This document shows positions 1 through 10,466 of a stretch of 64,000 nucleotides of DNA, piece by piece. The stretch lies in contig NC_012872.2 in the NCBI RefSeq assembly GCF_000003195.3, positions 5,642,001-5,706,000 of the forward strand, given 5' to 3'. The stretch is from Sorghum bicolor (Eukaryota > Streptophyta > Magnoliopsida > Poales > Poaceae). Numbering within the stretch: the first letter of the stretch is position 1; each line of letters starts with the position of its first letter. A program made the translations under genes and the position numbers. The notes under the pieces are model-generated. The model saw only the letters and a program-made list of their open reading frames with translations. It did not search any database and had not been told where the DNA came from.

Positions 1-21
1 ATCACACGGCATATATAGAAG

Positions 22-58
22 CGTGTGTGTGTATATATATATATACACACACACACAC
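22..58. repeat. GT/TA/CA palindromic microsatellite
   Basis: A run of GT dinucleotides passes directly into TA dinucleotides and then into AC dinucleotides. The whole block is therefore nearly self-complementary and could form a hairpin. It is a simple repeat with no sign of a gene. Confidence 0.9.
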
Positions 59-805
59 TATCTTGGTGTTCGGATGAAAAATGGAACAAACTAGGGAGTC
101 TACTCGTACAACTGCATCTTCATGTGTATACATTGTTTGATTTAAGGTTGGACAAGTTTATCTCGCAAAAAGATTGTCTAAAAGTTGCTTATGACATTGA
201 TGGCTTTTGGGGTGGACCTTGAGCTAAAAATGGAGGGGAGGCATGCATCGACATTATTAATTGGATTATGAAGAAAATTCATGATTACTTTCTAGTCTAA
301 TAAGCTCATGAGTAACAAGATTAAGTGGAGAATCATATAGAAGAGGGGGCATTGGTCTATAACATTGGAATACACTAAGATCTGCCCCTGCTTGATTAGG
401 CAATTGTGAAGGTCTGTTTGGTTTGAAAGCTAATGCCTGAGATCACTAATCATGGGTAAAACATTTCTATAGTCTTTTTTGTTTAGCGTGTTTGGTTCAT
501 TGGTGAAGGGAGCCTAGCTTGCACATGGACCGTCTCAACTCTCAAATTGGTGGGCTGACCTCAAGTGCATAGAGGGTATAGTAGGAGTAACTGCGTCCAT
601 GGAAGTGGGCAAGCAAGCTTTAAATTGACTGACACCGTGTGCGCAGGAAACCAATAATGTAGGCGTAAGTAGGTGTAGTTAAAGCTTACGTGTAGCAGTA
701 CAACTATTACATAAAGTTGTACTGCCCACACGTCAAGCTTTGACTATCTTGCTCATCCCCTAACATCAATTTTCTCTTGCATGCATTTTTTGATACACTC
801 TTACT
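59..805. other. Intergenic, no gene recognised
   Basis: AT-rich sequence with only short open frames, none of which resembles a known protein. A GGTCTGTTTGGTT-like stretch near 411 resembles a grass MITE end, but I could not find its partner. Confidence 0.5.
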
Positions 806-807
806 TT

Positions 808-1050
808 AAGGTTTTGTTTAGATGCGAAAAGATTTTGAATTTCGCTACTGTAGCACTTTTGTTTATTTATGACAAATATTGTCTAATCATGAACTAACTA
901 GGATCAAAAATATTCGTCTCGTGATTTACAGTTAAACTGTGCAATTAGATTTTATTATTGTTTATATTTAATGTTTCATGTATGTGCTGAAAGATTCGAT
1001 CTAACAGAGAATCTTAAAAACATTTTAGTTTTTGAGTGAACTAAACAACT
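808..1050. mobile_element. MITE, GGCCTTGTTTAGTT family (degenerate ends)
   Basis: The left end reads GGTTTTGTTTAGATGCG and the right end reads GTGAACTAAACAACTC. Between them lies the family core (TACTGTAGCACTTTTG, AACTAACTAGGATCAAAA, TTTATATTTAATG). The ends have drifted, so no target duplication is readable. Confidence 0.75.
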
Positions 1051-1055
1051 CTATT

Positions 1056-1527
1056 TTTGCCTCACGGGGATAGCATGGACAGAACGAGGGAGTGGTGCCT
1101 CAGTCGCCTGCCTGCGATTGCGTCTGCATTGTCCCGGGCAGCATTGGAATGCAATGCAAGGCGCGGTACGCCCGATCCCTGTGCTGTGCGGTGCCGGTGC
1201 GGAGCAGTTCGCCGCTTCCCTTCCTGACTACCACCGCCATCGCCCAGCCGGGCATGGGCAGGTCACGCCTCGAGCTGCGTCCGTCGTCACGTAGCCAGTG
1301 CAGTGCAGGCGGGGGCGAGGCCGCCTGTAGCTGAACTGCACATGTACTACTCGTACAACAGTACACGGCATGGTGGTCAGGCGTCATATATGGACAGGTG
1401 CGGCGCGAGGACTCTGCTGGTCGCAGCGTCGATGGGGAAGAGTCTCGCTCGGAATAACTGCCACCGGTGACGCCATTACAGCATTCTGTCTACTACTGTG
1501 GCTGTCTCCCAAGACAAGTACAGTACG
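1056..1527. other. GC-rich intergenic spacer
   Basis: A GC-rich segment between two MITEs. Open frames exist on both strands but overlap each other and show no recognisable domain, as expected for shadow frames in GC-rich DNA. It could be a decayed gene fragment, but I cannot name one. Confidence 0.4.
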
Positions 1528-1530
1528 TAA

Positions 1531-1764
1531 GGCCTTGTCAGGATACAAAAAGTTTTTGGATTTTGATACTATAGTATTTTTTTATTTGACAAACATTATC
1601 TAATTATTATAGAGTAACTAAGTTTAAAAAATTCGTCTTATAATTTACAGTGCAATTAATTATTCTTTTTATCTATATTTAATACTTCATGCATGTAACA
1701 CAAGATTCGATGTAACGAATAATTTTATAAAGTTTTGAGTTTTTTAGTGTCTCTAAACAAAGCC
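1531..1764. mobile_element. MITE, GGCCTTGTTTAGTT family, TSD TAA
   Basis: It starts GGCCTTGTCAGG and ends CTCTAAACAAAGCC, and is flanked on both sides by TAA (1528-1530 and 1765-1767). The internal core motifs of the family are present. Confidence 0.85.
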
Positions 1765-1767
1765 TAA

Positions 1768-2577
1768 GTCCCCTGCTACCGAGCGCACGGAGTAGTACAC
1801 AGTATACTGCCATTTGCCAAAGTAAAAAGTAAAAATGGAGCGGTGACATTTAAATTTCCTTCAGATGAGCCGATGCCGATCAGGGGTACGGTGCAGGATC
1901 TCGTAGCACAGTTTTGCTTCACGACACTCTGCCCCTGGGCCTTTGTTTTTTTACTAGCTCGGCGCGTGATGTGCACACATCATCCAATCAACTTGTTTAG
2001 TTTCCAAAAGATTTTAATTTAACTACTGTACTATTTTCATTTATTTAGTATCAAAAATTCAATATAATAGGTAAAAAAATTTTGGATGCAAAACTAAACA
2101 AGGCCTTAGTTAGTGTCCTCCCGTTTGCTACTTTGCTTCCAATGCAATGCAAGGTCTGATGCATCCTTGGCAAATGGCATGCCTGGCGGTAGCGGTACAC
2201 AGAACAAGTTGGCATGACCTCACTTGCCGCTGGTGGCTCGTCGGCGACGAGGTGCCGCGCGGCGGCGCGGGCCTTGTCGCGTTACCGATGCACTCCGCAC
2301 GCTGTCCATTGACGCGCGGGTCGTGCGTCAGAGAATCAGGCTCCGACACTCATCACGGGCGTGTCCAACGAGCACTTCTTCGTGCCACACACACATTTAC
2401 CTGGTTCGTTTTTAGCAACAGCTGAAAATACTGATTTAATTTATACACTGTTGAATGGCTGGTAGCTTCCACCCATAAATTTAGAGAGCCCTGTCCATGG
2501 AGCGCTGCATGCTGGGCTGTCCCATTCCCTGCCGTCCTCGAGGGCGCGCTGGCGGAGAGCGAGATGCTTGTCGTCAT
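1768..2577. other. Intergenic with a short MITE derivative
   Basis: The stretch 1991-2106 is a 115-bp internally deleted member of the GGCC MITE family (CTTGTTTAGTTTCC ... AAACTAAACAAGGCC). The remainder is moderately GC-rich DNA with no gene that I recognise. Confidence 0.55.
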
Positions 2578-3230
2578 CGCACGTCCGTATATATGTGCCT
2601 ATTCTTGTAGCCACAGCTTGGACAGCTCACGCCACTACTGTCCGTCACGTAGTCATTGCAATGGGTGTAGCTGCATTTGAAGAAGTTCTTTGGCCTTGTT
2701 TAGTTCTCAAAAAACTTTGCAAAAGTTTTCAGATTCTCCGTCACATCGAATCTTTAGACACATACATGAAGTACTAAATATAGACAAAAATAAAAACTAA
2801 TTGTACAGTTTGGTCGGAATTGACGAGACAAATCTTTTGAGCCTAGTTAGTCCATGATTGGACAATATTTGTTAAATACAAACGAAAAAGCTACACTGTC
2901 CATTTTGCAAAATATTTTGGAACTAAACAAGGCCAAAGGTCTGCCCGGACGAGGGTGGCGGCAGCAAAAGGGAGCTGCGGCTGGTGCTTGCGGCCGACGG
3001 CAGGACCTTGGGACATAGCTGTAATCGAGATTCTCCACGCTGCCGTAGAGGTTGCCAACGCTTCCGCACATGGACTCCTTTCCGAGCATCTTCACGATTG
3101 TGGCCACCGGGAGTGCGAGAAGAGAGAAGAGGAAGTCCACGACGTCCTTGTTTGCCTCAGCGAACAACACACGGTTTTTCTTGGTGTCGATAAGGAGCTT
3201 CATCTTAAGGATCATGGTGGTGGTCGCCAT
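2578..3230 (-). pseudogene. DUF674 pseudogene (locus A) split by a MITE
   Basis: Reading from the minus-strand ATG at 3230, the first ~70 residues are an excellent DUF674 N-terminus: KMKLLIDTKKNRVLFAEA, then VVDFLFSLLALPVATIV, a GK loop and GSVGNLYGSVENLDY. The frame then breaks. Compared with locus C, roughly 40 nt are missing after the codons for NLDY, so the reading frame shifts near 3020. A GGCC-family MITE (2692-2934) is inserted further downstream. Beyond it, 2578-2691 still matches the Cys-cluster part of locus B (CACGTAGTCATTGCAATGGG region, CTGCATTTGAAGAAG). I found no GLxILKASLQ second exon. By its N-terminus the closest sibling in the window is locus C. DUF674 has no known function. 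This copy cannot encode a full domain. Confidence 0.9.
2692..2934. mobile_element. MITE, GGCCTTGTTTAGTT family, inside DUF674 locus A
   Basis: Its ends GGCCTTGTTTAGTTC and GGAACTAAACAAGGCC are near-perfect inverted repeats. It interrupts the DUF674 copy just after sequence that in locus B reads GAAGAAGCTCTTTGG. The flanks are TTT on the left and AAA on the right, which are complements rather than a direct repeat. Confidence 0.9.
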
Positions 3231-3580
3231 TCCGAGAGATCACTACTCAATTTCTGTAACTACAAACCATTGTGTTTGAAAAGTTACAAGAATTTAACAC
3301 AGCCAACGGCAAAGCTACCATGCATGTGCATCTTCAAGATGTAGTATATATGATCCGACTCATGTCAAAGAGAAACAATTCTTCTAGGCCCTCTAACTTT
3401 ATCAGTGTAGAGTGCGGACATCAAAACTACATCATATCCCTTGCATTCCATTGACTTAAAGATGATAATATTATGACAAAGTATTACAATTTTAAAGTAT
3501 GAACCTAATGATATCAAACTTATAAGACAAATTGTATAAATTGTTGAGCCAATATCGATCAAAGATTATGAAGTTATAAA
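3231..3580. other. Upstream region of DUF674 locus A
   Basis: This segment aligns by eye with the DNA upstream of locus B (18502 onward) and of locus C (26955 onward). Shared stretches are AGAGATC near the start codon, AATTTAACACA, and AATTCTTCTAG(G/T) followed by CCTCTA. It is therefore part of the duplicated gene unit. I see no gene in it. Confidence 0.55.
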
Positions 3581-3859
3581 ATTGGATGGTTCTAATAGCC
3601 TGGGAGTTGAAAAATGAATCATCTTACAGCTGGGAGCTGAAAACAAGATCCAATCCAAAGCTGGGAGTTATAAAATGGTCTTTTTAAGAGTTATTAAATG
3701 ATTATTTTTTAGAATTATAACTCAGCCTGGGGTTGGGTCTGGGTGAAAGAAAGATAATTTTTTTAATCTCTGAGCTATGGATTGGATCTGGTTTTCAACT
3801 CCCAACTGTAATACGATTCATTTTTTTTTCAACTTCCAGGCTATTAAAACCATCCAATT
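3581..3859. repeat. Foldback (long inverted repeat) element
   Basis: The left arm starts ATTGGATGGTTCTAATAGCC and the right arm ends GGCTATTAAAACCATCCAAT. The two arms stay complementary for about 80 nt, including GAGTTGAAAAATGAATC and GATCCAATCCA. The transcript of this segment would fold into a long hairpin. The equivalent region upstream of locus B keeps only right-arm-like sequence. Confidence 0.75.
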
Positions 3860-4589
3860 TGCAACCACTCGCTCAAATTTAGAGTGGTTTTAGGTGAAGA
3901 GACCTTCATGAATATTTTTGCAATGTAAAATCTGATAATGCTTTAAAATTCTGAATACATGATGACATGCATTCATAGTTCTAAGGCGTCGCCTAGATGT
4001 CCAGACGCACCCCCATCGCCTTGCAGAATGGGCGCCTAGGCGGGCACCTAGGCGAGCAAGGCGGGCAAGCAGATGAGCACGAGAGCACAGAACAATCCAA
4101 ACGGAGGACCAGCACCGAAAATGCAAGAAATCAGACGGCGATGACGCATCCTCGCCGCCGTAGGAAAACCCAAGCCAGGCGGCCAGGCCGCAACGCCAAG
4201 AACACATCGAATCGAAGGAAGAAGGAACCAAATCTAATCTAGCAAATCGGGCCGGTACAGGCAAGAACACGCGACACGATCCGCACTTCCGCAGGCGGGC
4301 GACGAAACGGCGCGATGAAGTGGCGAGGCGTACCGACGAAGCCGAGAGAATATGACGGCTCCTCCGAGGCTACGCTTGCGCGGACAAATGGGAGCAGCCG
4401 AGCAGGGAGACGCCTGAGGAAGTACGTACCGAAGGAGAGCGGCGACTGGAGTCTGGAGAGGTAGCTTTATTTGTGGAGCGGGAGGTGGAGCTACGGTGTT
4501 GCCATGTTGGCCTTGGGGGCGCTGGTGCGAGTGCTCTGCTGCTGCTGCTCCCCGTTTGGCAGGACTCTTCTTTGTAGTGTGTCCTGTAA
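3860..4589. other. GC-rich segment with GCGCCTAGGCG motifs, no gene recognised
   Basis: Near 3980-4060 the sequence has repeated AGGCG / GCCTAGGCG motifs, which are often seen at ends of degraded plant hAT-like elements. The minus strand of 4130-4250 looks like the start of a GC-rich plant gene, but no domain can be read. I could not find a partner terminus. Confidence 0.35.
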
Positions 4590-4910
4590 GGCACTCAGAG
4601 CACTTTTAATGTAGAAATCATCGTGGTTTCTATAGATATTAATTGCATTGTCATCTAAGTATTTTGCTGATATAGTAAGAGAGTTATTGAAGAGAGAGAG
4701 AGCAAAAATCATAGAAACTAGGTCTAAGTTACAAACCATGTCTACACAAAATCCAAGACATGAAGTGATATGATTGACTAAGAATGTAGAGAGAATGTAT
4801 GTAATTGGATAAAAAAAAATTCTATAGAAACTATCTATTGGACCATAGTTTCTATATATAGTGTCTATAAAAATTAATAGGTATATGTAGTTTCTATCAT
4901 TGGGAGTGCC
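4590..4910. mobile_element. TIR element, GGCACTC termini
   Basis: The left end is GGCACTCAGAGCAC and the right end is ATTGGGAGTGCC. The interior contains ATAGTTTCTATATATAGTGTCTATAAA. A related copy lies at about 44558-44800, and parts occur near 6310-6510 and 11710-11910. The family name is unknown to me. Confidence 0.6.
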
Positions 4911-5105
4911 CTCACAATGCAAGATTCAGTCTAAAACAATTAATTACATATTATTTATAGTATTTTGCTGATGTGGCATCATATTTATTGAAGAAAGAAG
5001 TAGAATAAATAAGACTCCAAGTCTTATTTAGACTCTAAGTCCACATTGTTCGAGTTAATAAATAACTTTAGACTCTATGGTAGAGTCTGCATAGTGAGTA
5101 CCCTA
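4911..5105. mobile_element. TIR element abutting the previous one
   Basis: It begins near CTCACAATGCAAGATTCAG and ends GCATAGTGAGTACCCTA, giving an imperfect terminal inverted repeat. Internal TAGACTCTATGGTAGAGTC and AATAAGACTCCAAGTC match a second copy at 42283-42500. Confidence 0.55.
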
Positions 5106-5116
5106 AGGAAAATTTA

Positions 5117-5347
5117 GGCCTTGTTCACTTCGCGAAAATTTTTGGCTTTGGCTACCGTAGCACTTTCGTTGTTTGTAACAATTATTATCTAATTATGGAG
5201 TAATTAAGCTCAAAAGATCCGTCTCGCAAATCACAGATAAACTGTATAATTAGTTTTCATTTTCATTTATATTTAATACTTCATACATAAGTAGAAAGAT
5301 TCGATGTGATAAGAAATCTTGAAAATTTTTAGAAACTAAACAAAGCC
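5117..5347. mobile_element. MITE, GGCCTTGTTTAGTT family, TSD TTA
   Basis: Starts GGCCTTGTTCACTTCGCG, ends GAAACTAAACAAAGCC. The direct flank TTA is present at 5114-5116 and 5348-5350. Confidence 0.85.
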
Positions 5348-5434
5348 TTAAGTGCAAAAACTATTATAATTTTTAAGACATGGTAAGATAGTTACGAAGA
5401 GAAAGAGAGCGAAAATTATAGAAATCGAGTCTAA

Positions 5435-5569
5435 GATCTTGTTTAGTTTCGAAAAGATTTTGAATTTAGCCATTGTAGGCTGTAGCATTTTTATTTGTAT
5501 TTAACAAATATTGTTCAATGCAATTAGTTTTTATTTTCATCTACATTTAATGCTCCGTCTAAAGATGTG
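5435..5569. mobile_element. MITE remnant, right half missing
   Basis: A left end of the GGCC family (TCTTGTTTAGTTTCGAAAAG) runs to ATGCTCCGTCTAAAGATGTG, where the next MITE begins. It is truncated by that neighbour. Confidence 0.65.
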
Positions 5570-6040
5570 GGCCTTGTTCAGTTGACAAAAATTTTGGATT
5601 TTGGGTACCATAGCACTTTCGTTTGTATTTGGTAATTATTGTTCAAGGTCTTGTTTACTTCCACCCAAAAACCCAAAAATTTTCAAGATTCCTCATCACA
5701 TCGAATCTTTATACGCATGCATGGAGTATTAAATATAGACGAAAATAAAAACTAATTGCACAGTTTGGTCGAAATTTACGAGACGAATCTTTTGAGCTTA
5801 GTTAGTCCATGGTTGGACAATAATTACCACAAACAAATGAAAGTGCTACAGTGTCGCGAAATTTTTTCCTTCGCGAACTAAACACGGCCCAATTATGGAC
5901 TAACTAGGTTTAAAAAATTTGTTTTGTAAATTACAGGTAAATTGTGTAATTTATTTTCGTTTATATTTAATACTCCATGCATGTGATGTAAGATTTGATA
6001 TGACGGAGAATCTTTAAATTTTTTTAAACTAAACAAGACC
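5570..6040. mobile_element. MITE, GGCC family, carrying a nested MITE
   Basis: The host copy starts GGCCTTGTTCAGTTG and ends TTAAACTAAACAAGACC. It is interrupted after ATTGTTCAA by a second member of the same family (5647-5889). Confidence 0.8.
5647..5889. mobile_element. Nested MITE, GGCC family, TSD CAA
   Basis: Starts GGTCTTGTTTACTTCC, ends GCGAACTAAACACGGCC. The direct repeat CAA flanks it at 5644-5646 and 5890-5892, and removing one copy restores the host reading ATTGTTCAATTATGGAC. This gives an exact empty site. Confidence 0.9.
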
Positions 6041-6317
6041 TTGCTGTGACGGAGAATCTTGAAAAAGTTTTCGGATTCTGGGTGGAATGGATCCATTTTT
6101 TTTATTTTGGTACTGTAGCACTTTTATTTTTATTTGAAAAATATTGTCCAATTATGGAATAACTAGACTTAAAAGATTCGTCTTGCGGTTTACAGGTAAA
6201 CTGTGCAATTAATTTTTATTTTCATCTATATTTATTGTTATATGCATGTGTCATAAGATTTGATGTGAGGGGAAATCTTAAAAAGTTTTTTTTGTTTTTG
6301 GGTGAAGTAAACAAGGC
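6041..6317. mobile_element. MITE, GGCC family, left end replaced
   Basis: The family core (TACTGTAGCACTTTTATTT, AACTAGACTTAAAAG) and a right end GTAAACAAGGCC are present. The left part is fused to another MITE fragment containing GACGGAGAATCTTG. An equivalent copy is at about 11444-11713. Confidence 0.65.
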
Positions 6318-7086
6318 CTAAATTAAAAACCATATCTACACCATATCCAAAACATGAACTAATATGATTGGTTGAGAATGGAGAGAGAACTAATATGATT
6401 GAATAAAAAATTATTCTATAACAACTATACATTATGATCATAATTTCTATATATAGTGTCTATAAAAATTAATATATGTAGAAAGTATATGTAGTTTTTA
6501 ACATCGGGACTGCCGTAGAGTAGGAGATGGTAAAACTATTTTTTTCTTTTTTTTTGTCATTGGACCTATTTGGTGTTGGGATCTTTAGTTAAAAAAATTA
6601 GTATTACATCTAGCTCTACCTGGCACGGCTCCAACTTCACTACAGAAACTGTTTCTAAGGACCTTTAGCTTCATAAAAAACTCTGTTATTAGAGCTAGAG
6701 TTGTATTGATAAATTGTTTAGCAAAACAGTTTCTTCTTTAAAATATGCTATTATTTTTAGCTTCTTGGCACCTCAAAGCTACGTGAGAGAATGTTTTTAG
6801 AGACTTCGTCTGGTGGAGCCAGTTCATTTTATCATGTTTGGCAGAAAATGGCTTCAAATGTCTCGTGAAGCCTTTAGAGAAACTCTGCCAAACAAGATCT
6901 TAGGCATTAATTATAATAATTAAATGTGAACTAATTTTAAAACTAATTATGCAAATGGTTATTAATTAGATGAATCTATTATCCTAATCTCATGGGAACT
7001 GAAGAATCGTTTTTACCGGCTCATGTTGACTCTGAAAGAGGAAGATAAAAGAGATATAACCAGCTCCCATAAATTGCTTTTAATAA

Positions 7087-8427
7087 AGCCTTGTTTAATT
7101 TCTTAAAAAAATTGTAAATTTTTTTAATTCCTCGTCACATAGAATCTTGCAACATATATATAAGCCATGGAGCATTAAATATAGATTAAAAAATAACTAA
7201 TTATATAGTCTGTCTGTAATTTATGAGACGAATTTTTTAAATCTAGTTAGTATATGATTAAATAATATTTATTAAATATAAACGAAAGTGATACGTTGTT
7301 GATTTTAGACTGTTAATTTTGTTAAAAAAAATTCATCGCATTCTCCACCTCCCGGATAACACGCTTGAACATTGAGTCCTGAATTGACTGGTTTGATGCT
7401 TGATGGGAAAGGACGTGCAAGGGCAGATACGAATGGAAGGCACGCCGCGCACGTCGCAAGGTTGGCAGCGCCATCGCTGGAAGGGATCGGAGTCAAACCA
7501 AAGTACTGCGGTAGTCGGTAGTCAAAACCGGCGCCTTATTTACGCCTTCTTTAGATCCAATTTTTTTTTTTAATTATGACACTGTAACACTTTCGTTTTT
7601 ATTTGATAAACATTATCTAATCACAGAGCAACTAGGCTTAAAAGATTTGTCTCGTGATTTACAGGTAAACTGTGCAATTAGTTATCTTTTTTATTTATAT
7701 TTAATGTTTCATGCATGTGTCGTTAGATTCGATATGATGGAGAATCTTGTAAAGTTTTGGATTTTTTGGTGTATCTAAACAAAAACCAAAAAGTTTTTAA
7801 GATTCTCCGTCACATCGAATCTTACGGCACATGCATGAAGCATTAAATATATACGAAAACCAAAACTAATTACACAGTTTGCCTGTAAATCACGAAGCGA
7901 ATCTTTTGACTCTAGTTAGTTTATGATTGGACAATGTTTGCCATAACCAAACGAAAATGCTACAGTAGCGAAATCCAAAAAAAATTCGCATCTAAACAAA
8001 GCCTAAAATTTTTAGGAACTAGTTCCACCAAAAACTAAAAATATTTTAAATTTCACGTCATATCAAATCTTAGAGCATTAAGGTCCTGTTTAGTTTTCTA
8101 TCCAAAAAATTTTCATCCATCACATCGAATCTTTGGACACATACATAGAACATTAAATATAGATAAAAAAAATAAACTAATTGCACAGTTTGGATAAAAA
8201 TCGCGAGACAAATCTTTTAAGCCTAGTTAGTCCATGATTAGCCTTAAGTGCTACAGTAACCCACATGTGCTAATGATAGATTAATTATGCTTAATAGATT
8301 TGTCTTCCAGTTTCCTGACGAGCTATGTAATTTGTTTTTTTATTAGTTTTTAAAAACCCCTCCCGACATCCTTCCGACATATTCGATGTGACATCTAAAA
8401 ATTTTTAATCTCCAATCTAAACAGGCC
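7087..8427. mobile_element. Run of four degenerate MITEs
   Basis: Consecutive members of the GGCC family or its longer variant lie at about 7087-7300, 7543-7785, 7785-8008 and 8098-8424. The last begins GGTCCTGTTTAGTTTTC, ends CTAAACAGGCCC, and has TAA on both sides. A short GC-rich spacer (7330-7540) with CCTCCCGGATAACACGC belongs to the segmental duplication. No gene is visible. Confidence 0.65.
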
Positions 8428-8894
8428 CTAAATATAAATTAATATATTTATACGTGCTCAACAAAAAATAATAAAGAGAATAACATGTGCGAGAAATAAA
8501 TATAGGAAGAACCAAGCATTAATTGTAATAATTAGTACAAAGGTTTATCGTCAGCATCACCCGCCAAAAATTATTTTTATAACCTTCATTTGACAACCAT
8601 TTTAGCAAACACCCTACTTATGTGAATCCTTCACATGGACCATCACTATTTCAGGGCTGGTTGTCTTTGTCTTTGGCTGAGTGCACCTATTAACTACCCA
8701 GATGGCGACGATATCATTTTGTATGTCATATTAGTCAGTTATGAACCGTTTTAGGTAATATAGAGTATAAAATCAGATCAGTTAGCTCAGTTTAAGAAGG
8801 TTAGTTGACAAACACGGTCTAGCCTTTACTCGTTTATTTCTTTAGCAACTCCTAATCATAGTTGTTCCTGCTATTATAAATAGTGATACACTCA
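8428..8894. other. AT-rich spacer, nothing recognised
   Basis: No open frame of note, no terminal repeats and no similarity to other parts of the window that I could see. Confidence 0.5.
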
Positions 8895-9136
8895 GGCCTT
8901 GTTTAGTTCCGAAAAGATTTTGGATTTCGGTACTATAGCACTTTCGTTTGTTTGTGACAAATATTATCCAATTATGGACTAACTAGGATCAAAAGATCGT
9001 CTCGCGATTTCTGGCTAAACTGTGTAATTAGTTTTTGCTTTTGTCTATATTTAATGCTTCATGCATGTGCCGCAAGATTTGATGTGACGAAGAATCTTGA
9101 AAACTTTTTACTTTTTGGGGTGAACTAAACAAGGCC
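8895..9136. mobile_element. MITE, GGCCTTGTTTAGTT family
   Basis: Ends GGCCTTGTTTAGTTCC and GTGAACTAAACAAGGCC are well preserved. The 3-bp flanks are TCA and TGA, which are complementary rather than direct. Confidence 0.9.
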
Positions 9137-9211
9137 TGACTATGAGTTCATGAAAACACGTACCAGCTAGCGCTACTACAACCTAGCAGTCTATTCATGC
9201 CAAAGGGCTAG

Positions 9212-9452
9212 GGCCTTGTTTAGTTTCGAAAAGTGAAAAGTTTTCGGTACTGTAGCACTTTCGTTTGTTTGTGACAAATATTATCTAATCATGGACTAAC
9301 TAGGATCAAAAGATTCATCTCGTGATTTCCAGTTAAACTATGTAATTAGTTTTTGTTTTCGTCTATATTTAATGTTTCATGCATGTGTCACAAGATTCGG
9401 TGTGACGGAAAATCTTGAAAACTTTAGTTTTTAGGGTGAACTAAACAAGGCC
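9212..9452. mobile_element. MITE, GGCC family, TSD TAG
   Basis: Well preserved inverted ends with the direct repeat TAG on each side (9209-9211 and 9453-9455). Confidence 0.9.
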
Positions 9453-9509
9453 TAGCTTCTAGATGAGATGACCATTTCTAGCATGGTGTAGACATGCATC
9501 ACCCTATCA

Positions 9510-9748
9510 GGCCTGCTTAGATCTAAAAGGTTTTTGAATTTTAATACTGTATCACTTTCATTTTTATTTGACAAACATTGTCCAATCGTGTAATAACTAG
9601 GCTTAAAAGATTCGTCTCGCGATTTACAGGTAAACTGTGTAATTAGTTTTTGTTTTTATCTATATTTAATGTTCAATATATGTGCCGCAAGATTCGATAT
9701 GACAAGGAATCTTGAAAAGGTTTTAGTTTTTTTGAACTAAACAAGGCC
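9510..9748. mobile_element. MITE, GGCC family, TSD TCA
   Basis: Starts GGCCTGCTTAGATC, ends TGAACTAAACAAGGCC. TCA flanks both ends (9507-9509, 9749-9751). Confidence 0.85.
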
Positions 9749-9855
9749 TCAGTGTATGTATGTTCTAAATAAATTTAGTAAAAAAATCTTGATTAATTTA
9801 TTTATGTGTATAACTAGCATGGATCAAAAACACTAGTTCTTAGCGACATCACTAA

Positions 9856-10093
9856 GGCCTTGTTTAGTTGCCGAAATGAAAAGATTTCGGCTACTGTAGC
9901 ACTTTCGTTTGTTTGTGGTAAATATTTTTTATATATGGACTAATTAGACTTAAAAGATTCATCTTTTGATTTACAGGTGTGTAATCAATTTTTATTTTTA
10001 ACTATATTTAGTGCTTCATACATGTGCCATAAGATTTGATGTGACGTAGAATCTTGAAAAGTTTTTAGTTTTCGAGGTTAACTAAACAAGGCC
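9856..10093. mobile_element. MITE, GGCC family
   Basis: Starts GGCCTTGTTTAGTTGCC and ends GTTAACTAAACAAGGCC. The flanks TAA and TTA are complementary, so the true junction may lie further out. Confidence 0.85.
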
Positions 10094-10460
10094 TTAGTAG
10101 TAAAAGATGACATGTAAAAGGCAACTAAGTGATATTTCATGGAGTAGTATTAATCGTATTATGTATGGTATATATAACATTAGTGGTGTCTAATTAACTT
10201 AGCTCAATTATCTGGTGTTTGTTGATTAGTAGGCAAAACAAAGAGTATAACATGTCACATCATTGGTTTTGTATAAAACTGCAGCACAGCAAGCGCATGA
10301 ACACAGCTACCTATCTGCATGAACAGCAAGTCAGCAATACCTCCTGCCTACAATGACTAGATCAGACCTTGCGAGCCTAGCTGTGGCAATAGTGGTACAC
10401 ATCTGGTACCTACACTTGCGTTGGTTCTGCCGATCTCTCCTATCACTAGTGGCTTTGTTT
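10094..10460. other. Spacer, no gene
   Basis: AT-rich with a few short frames. Nothing resembling a protein family or terminal repeat was seen. Confidence 0.45.
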
Positions 10461-10466
10461 TCAAGA

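Larger units (their letters stand above)
5570..7395. repeat. Segmental duplication, copy 1 (with 11035-12768)
   Basis: From the MITE pair at 5570 to GAGTCCTGAATTGACTG near 7395, the order of MITEs and unique spacers matches 11035-12768. Unique shared strings include ATCGGGACTGCCGTAGAG, GGAGATGGTAAAACTA, CTCATGTTGACTCTG and CCTCCCGGATAACACGC. Each copy has its own later MITE insertion. Confidence 0.8.

Noticed and set aside
2847..3230. 127-codon open frame on the minus strand at locus A as a real short protein
   Set aside because: After about 70 DUF674 codons the frame is shifted by a deletion, and the end is coded by MITE sequence.
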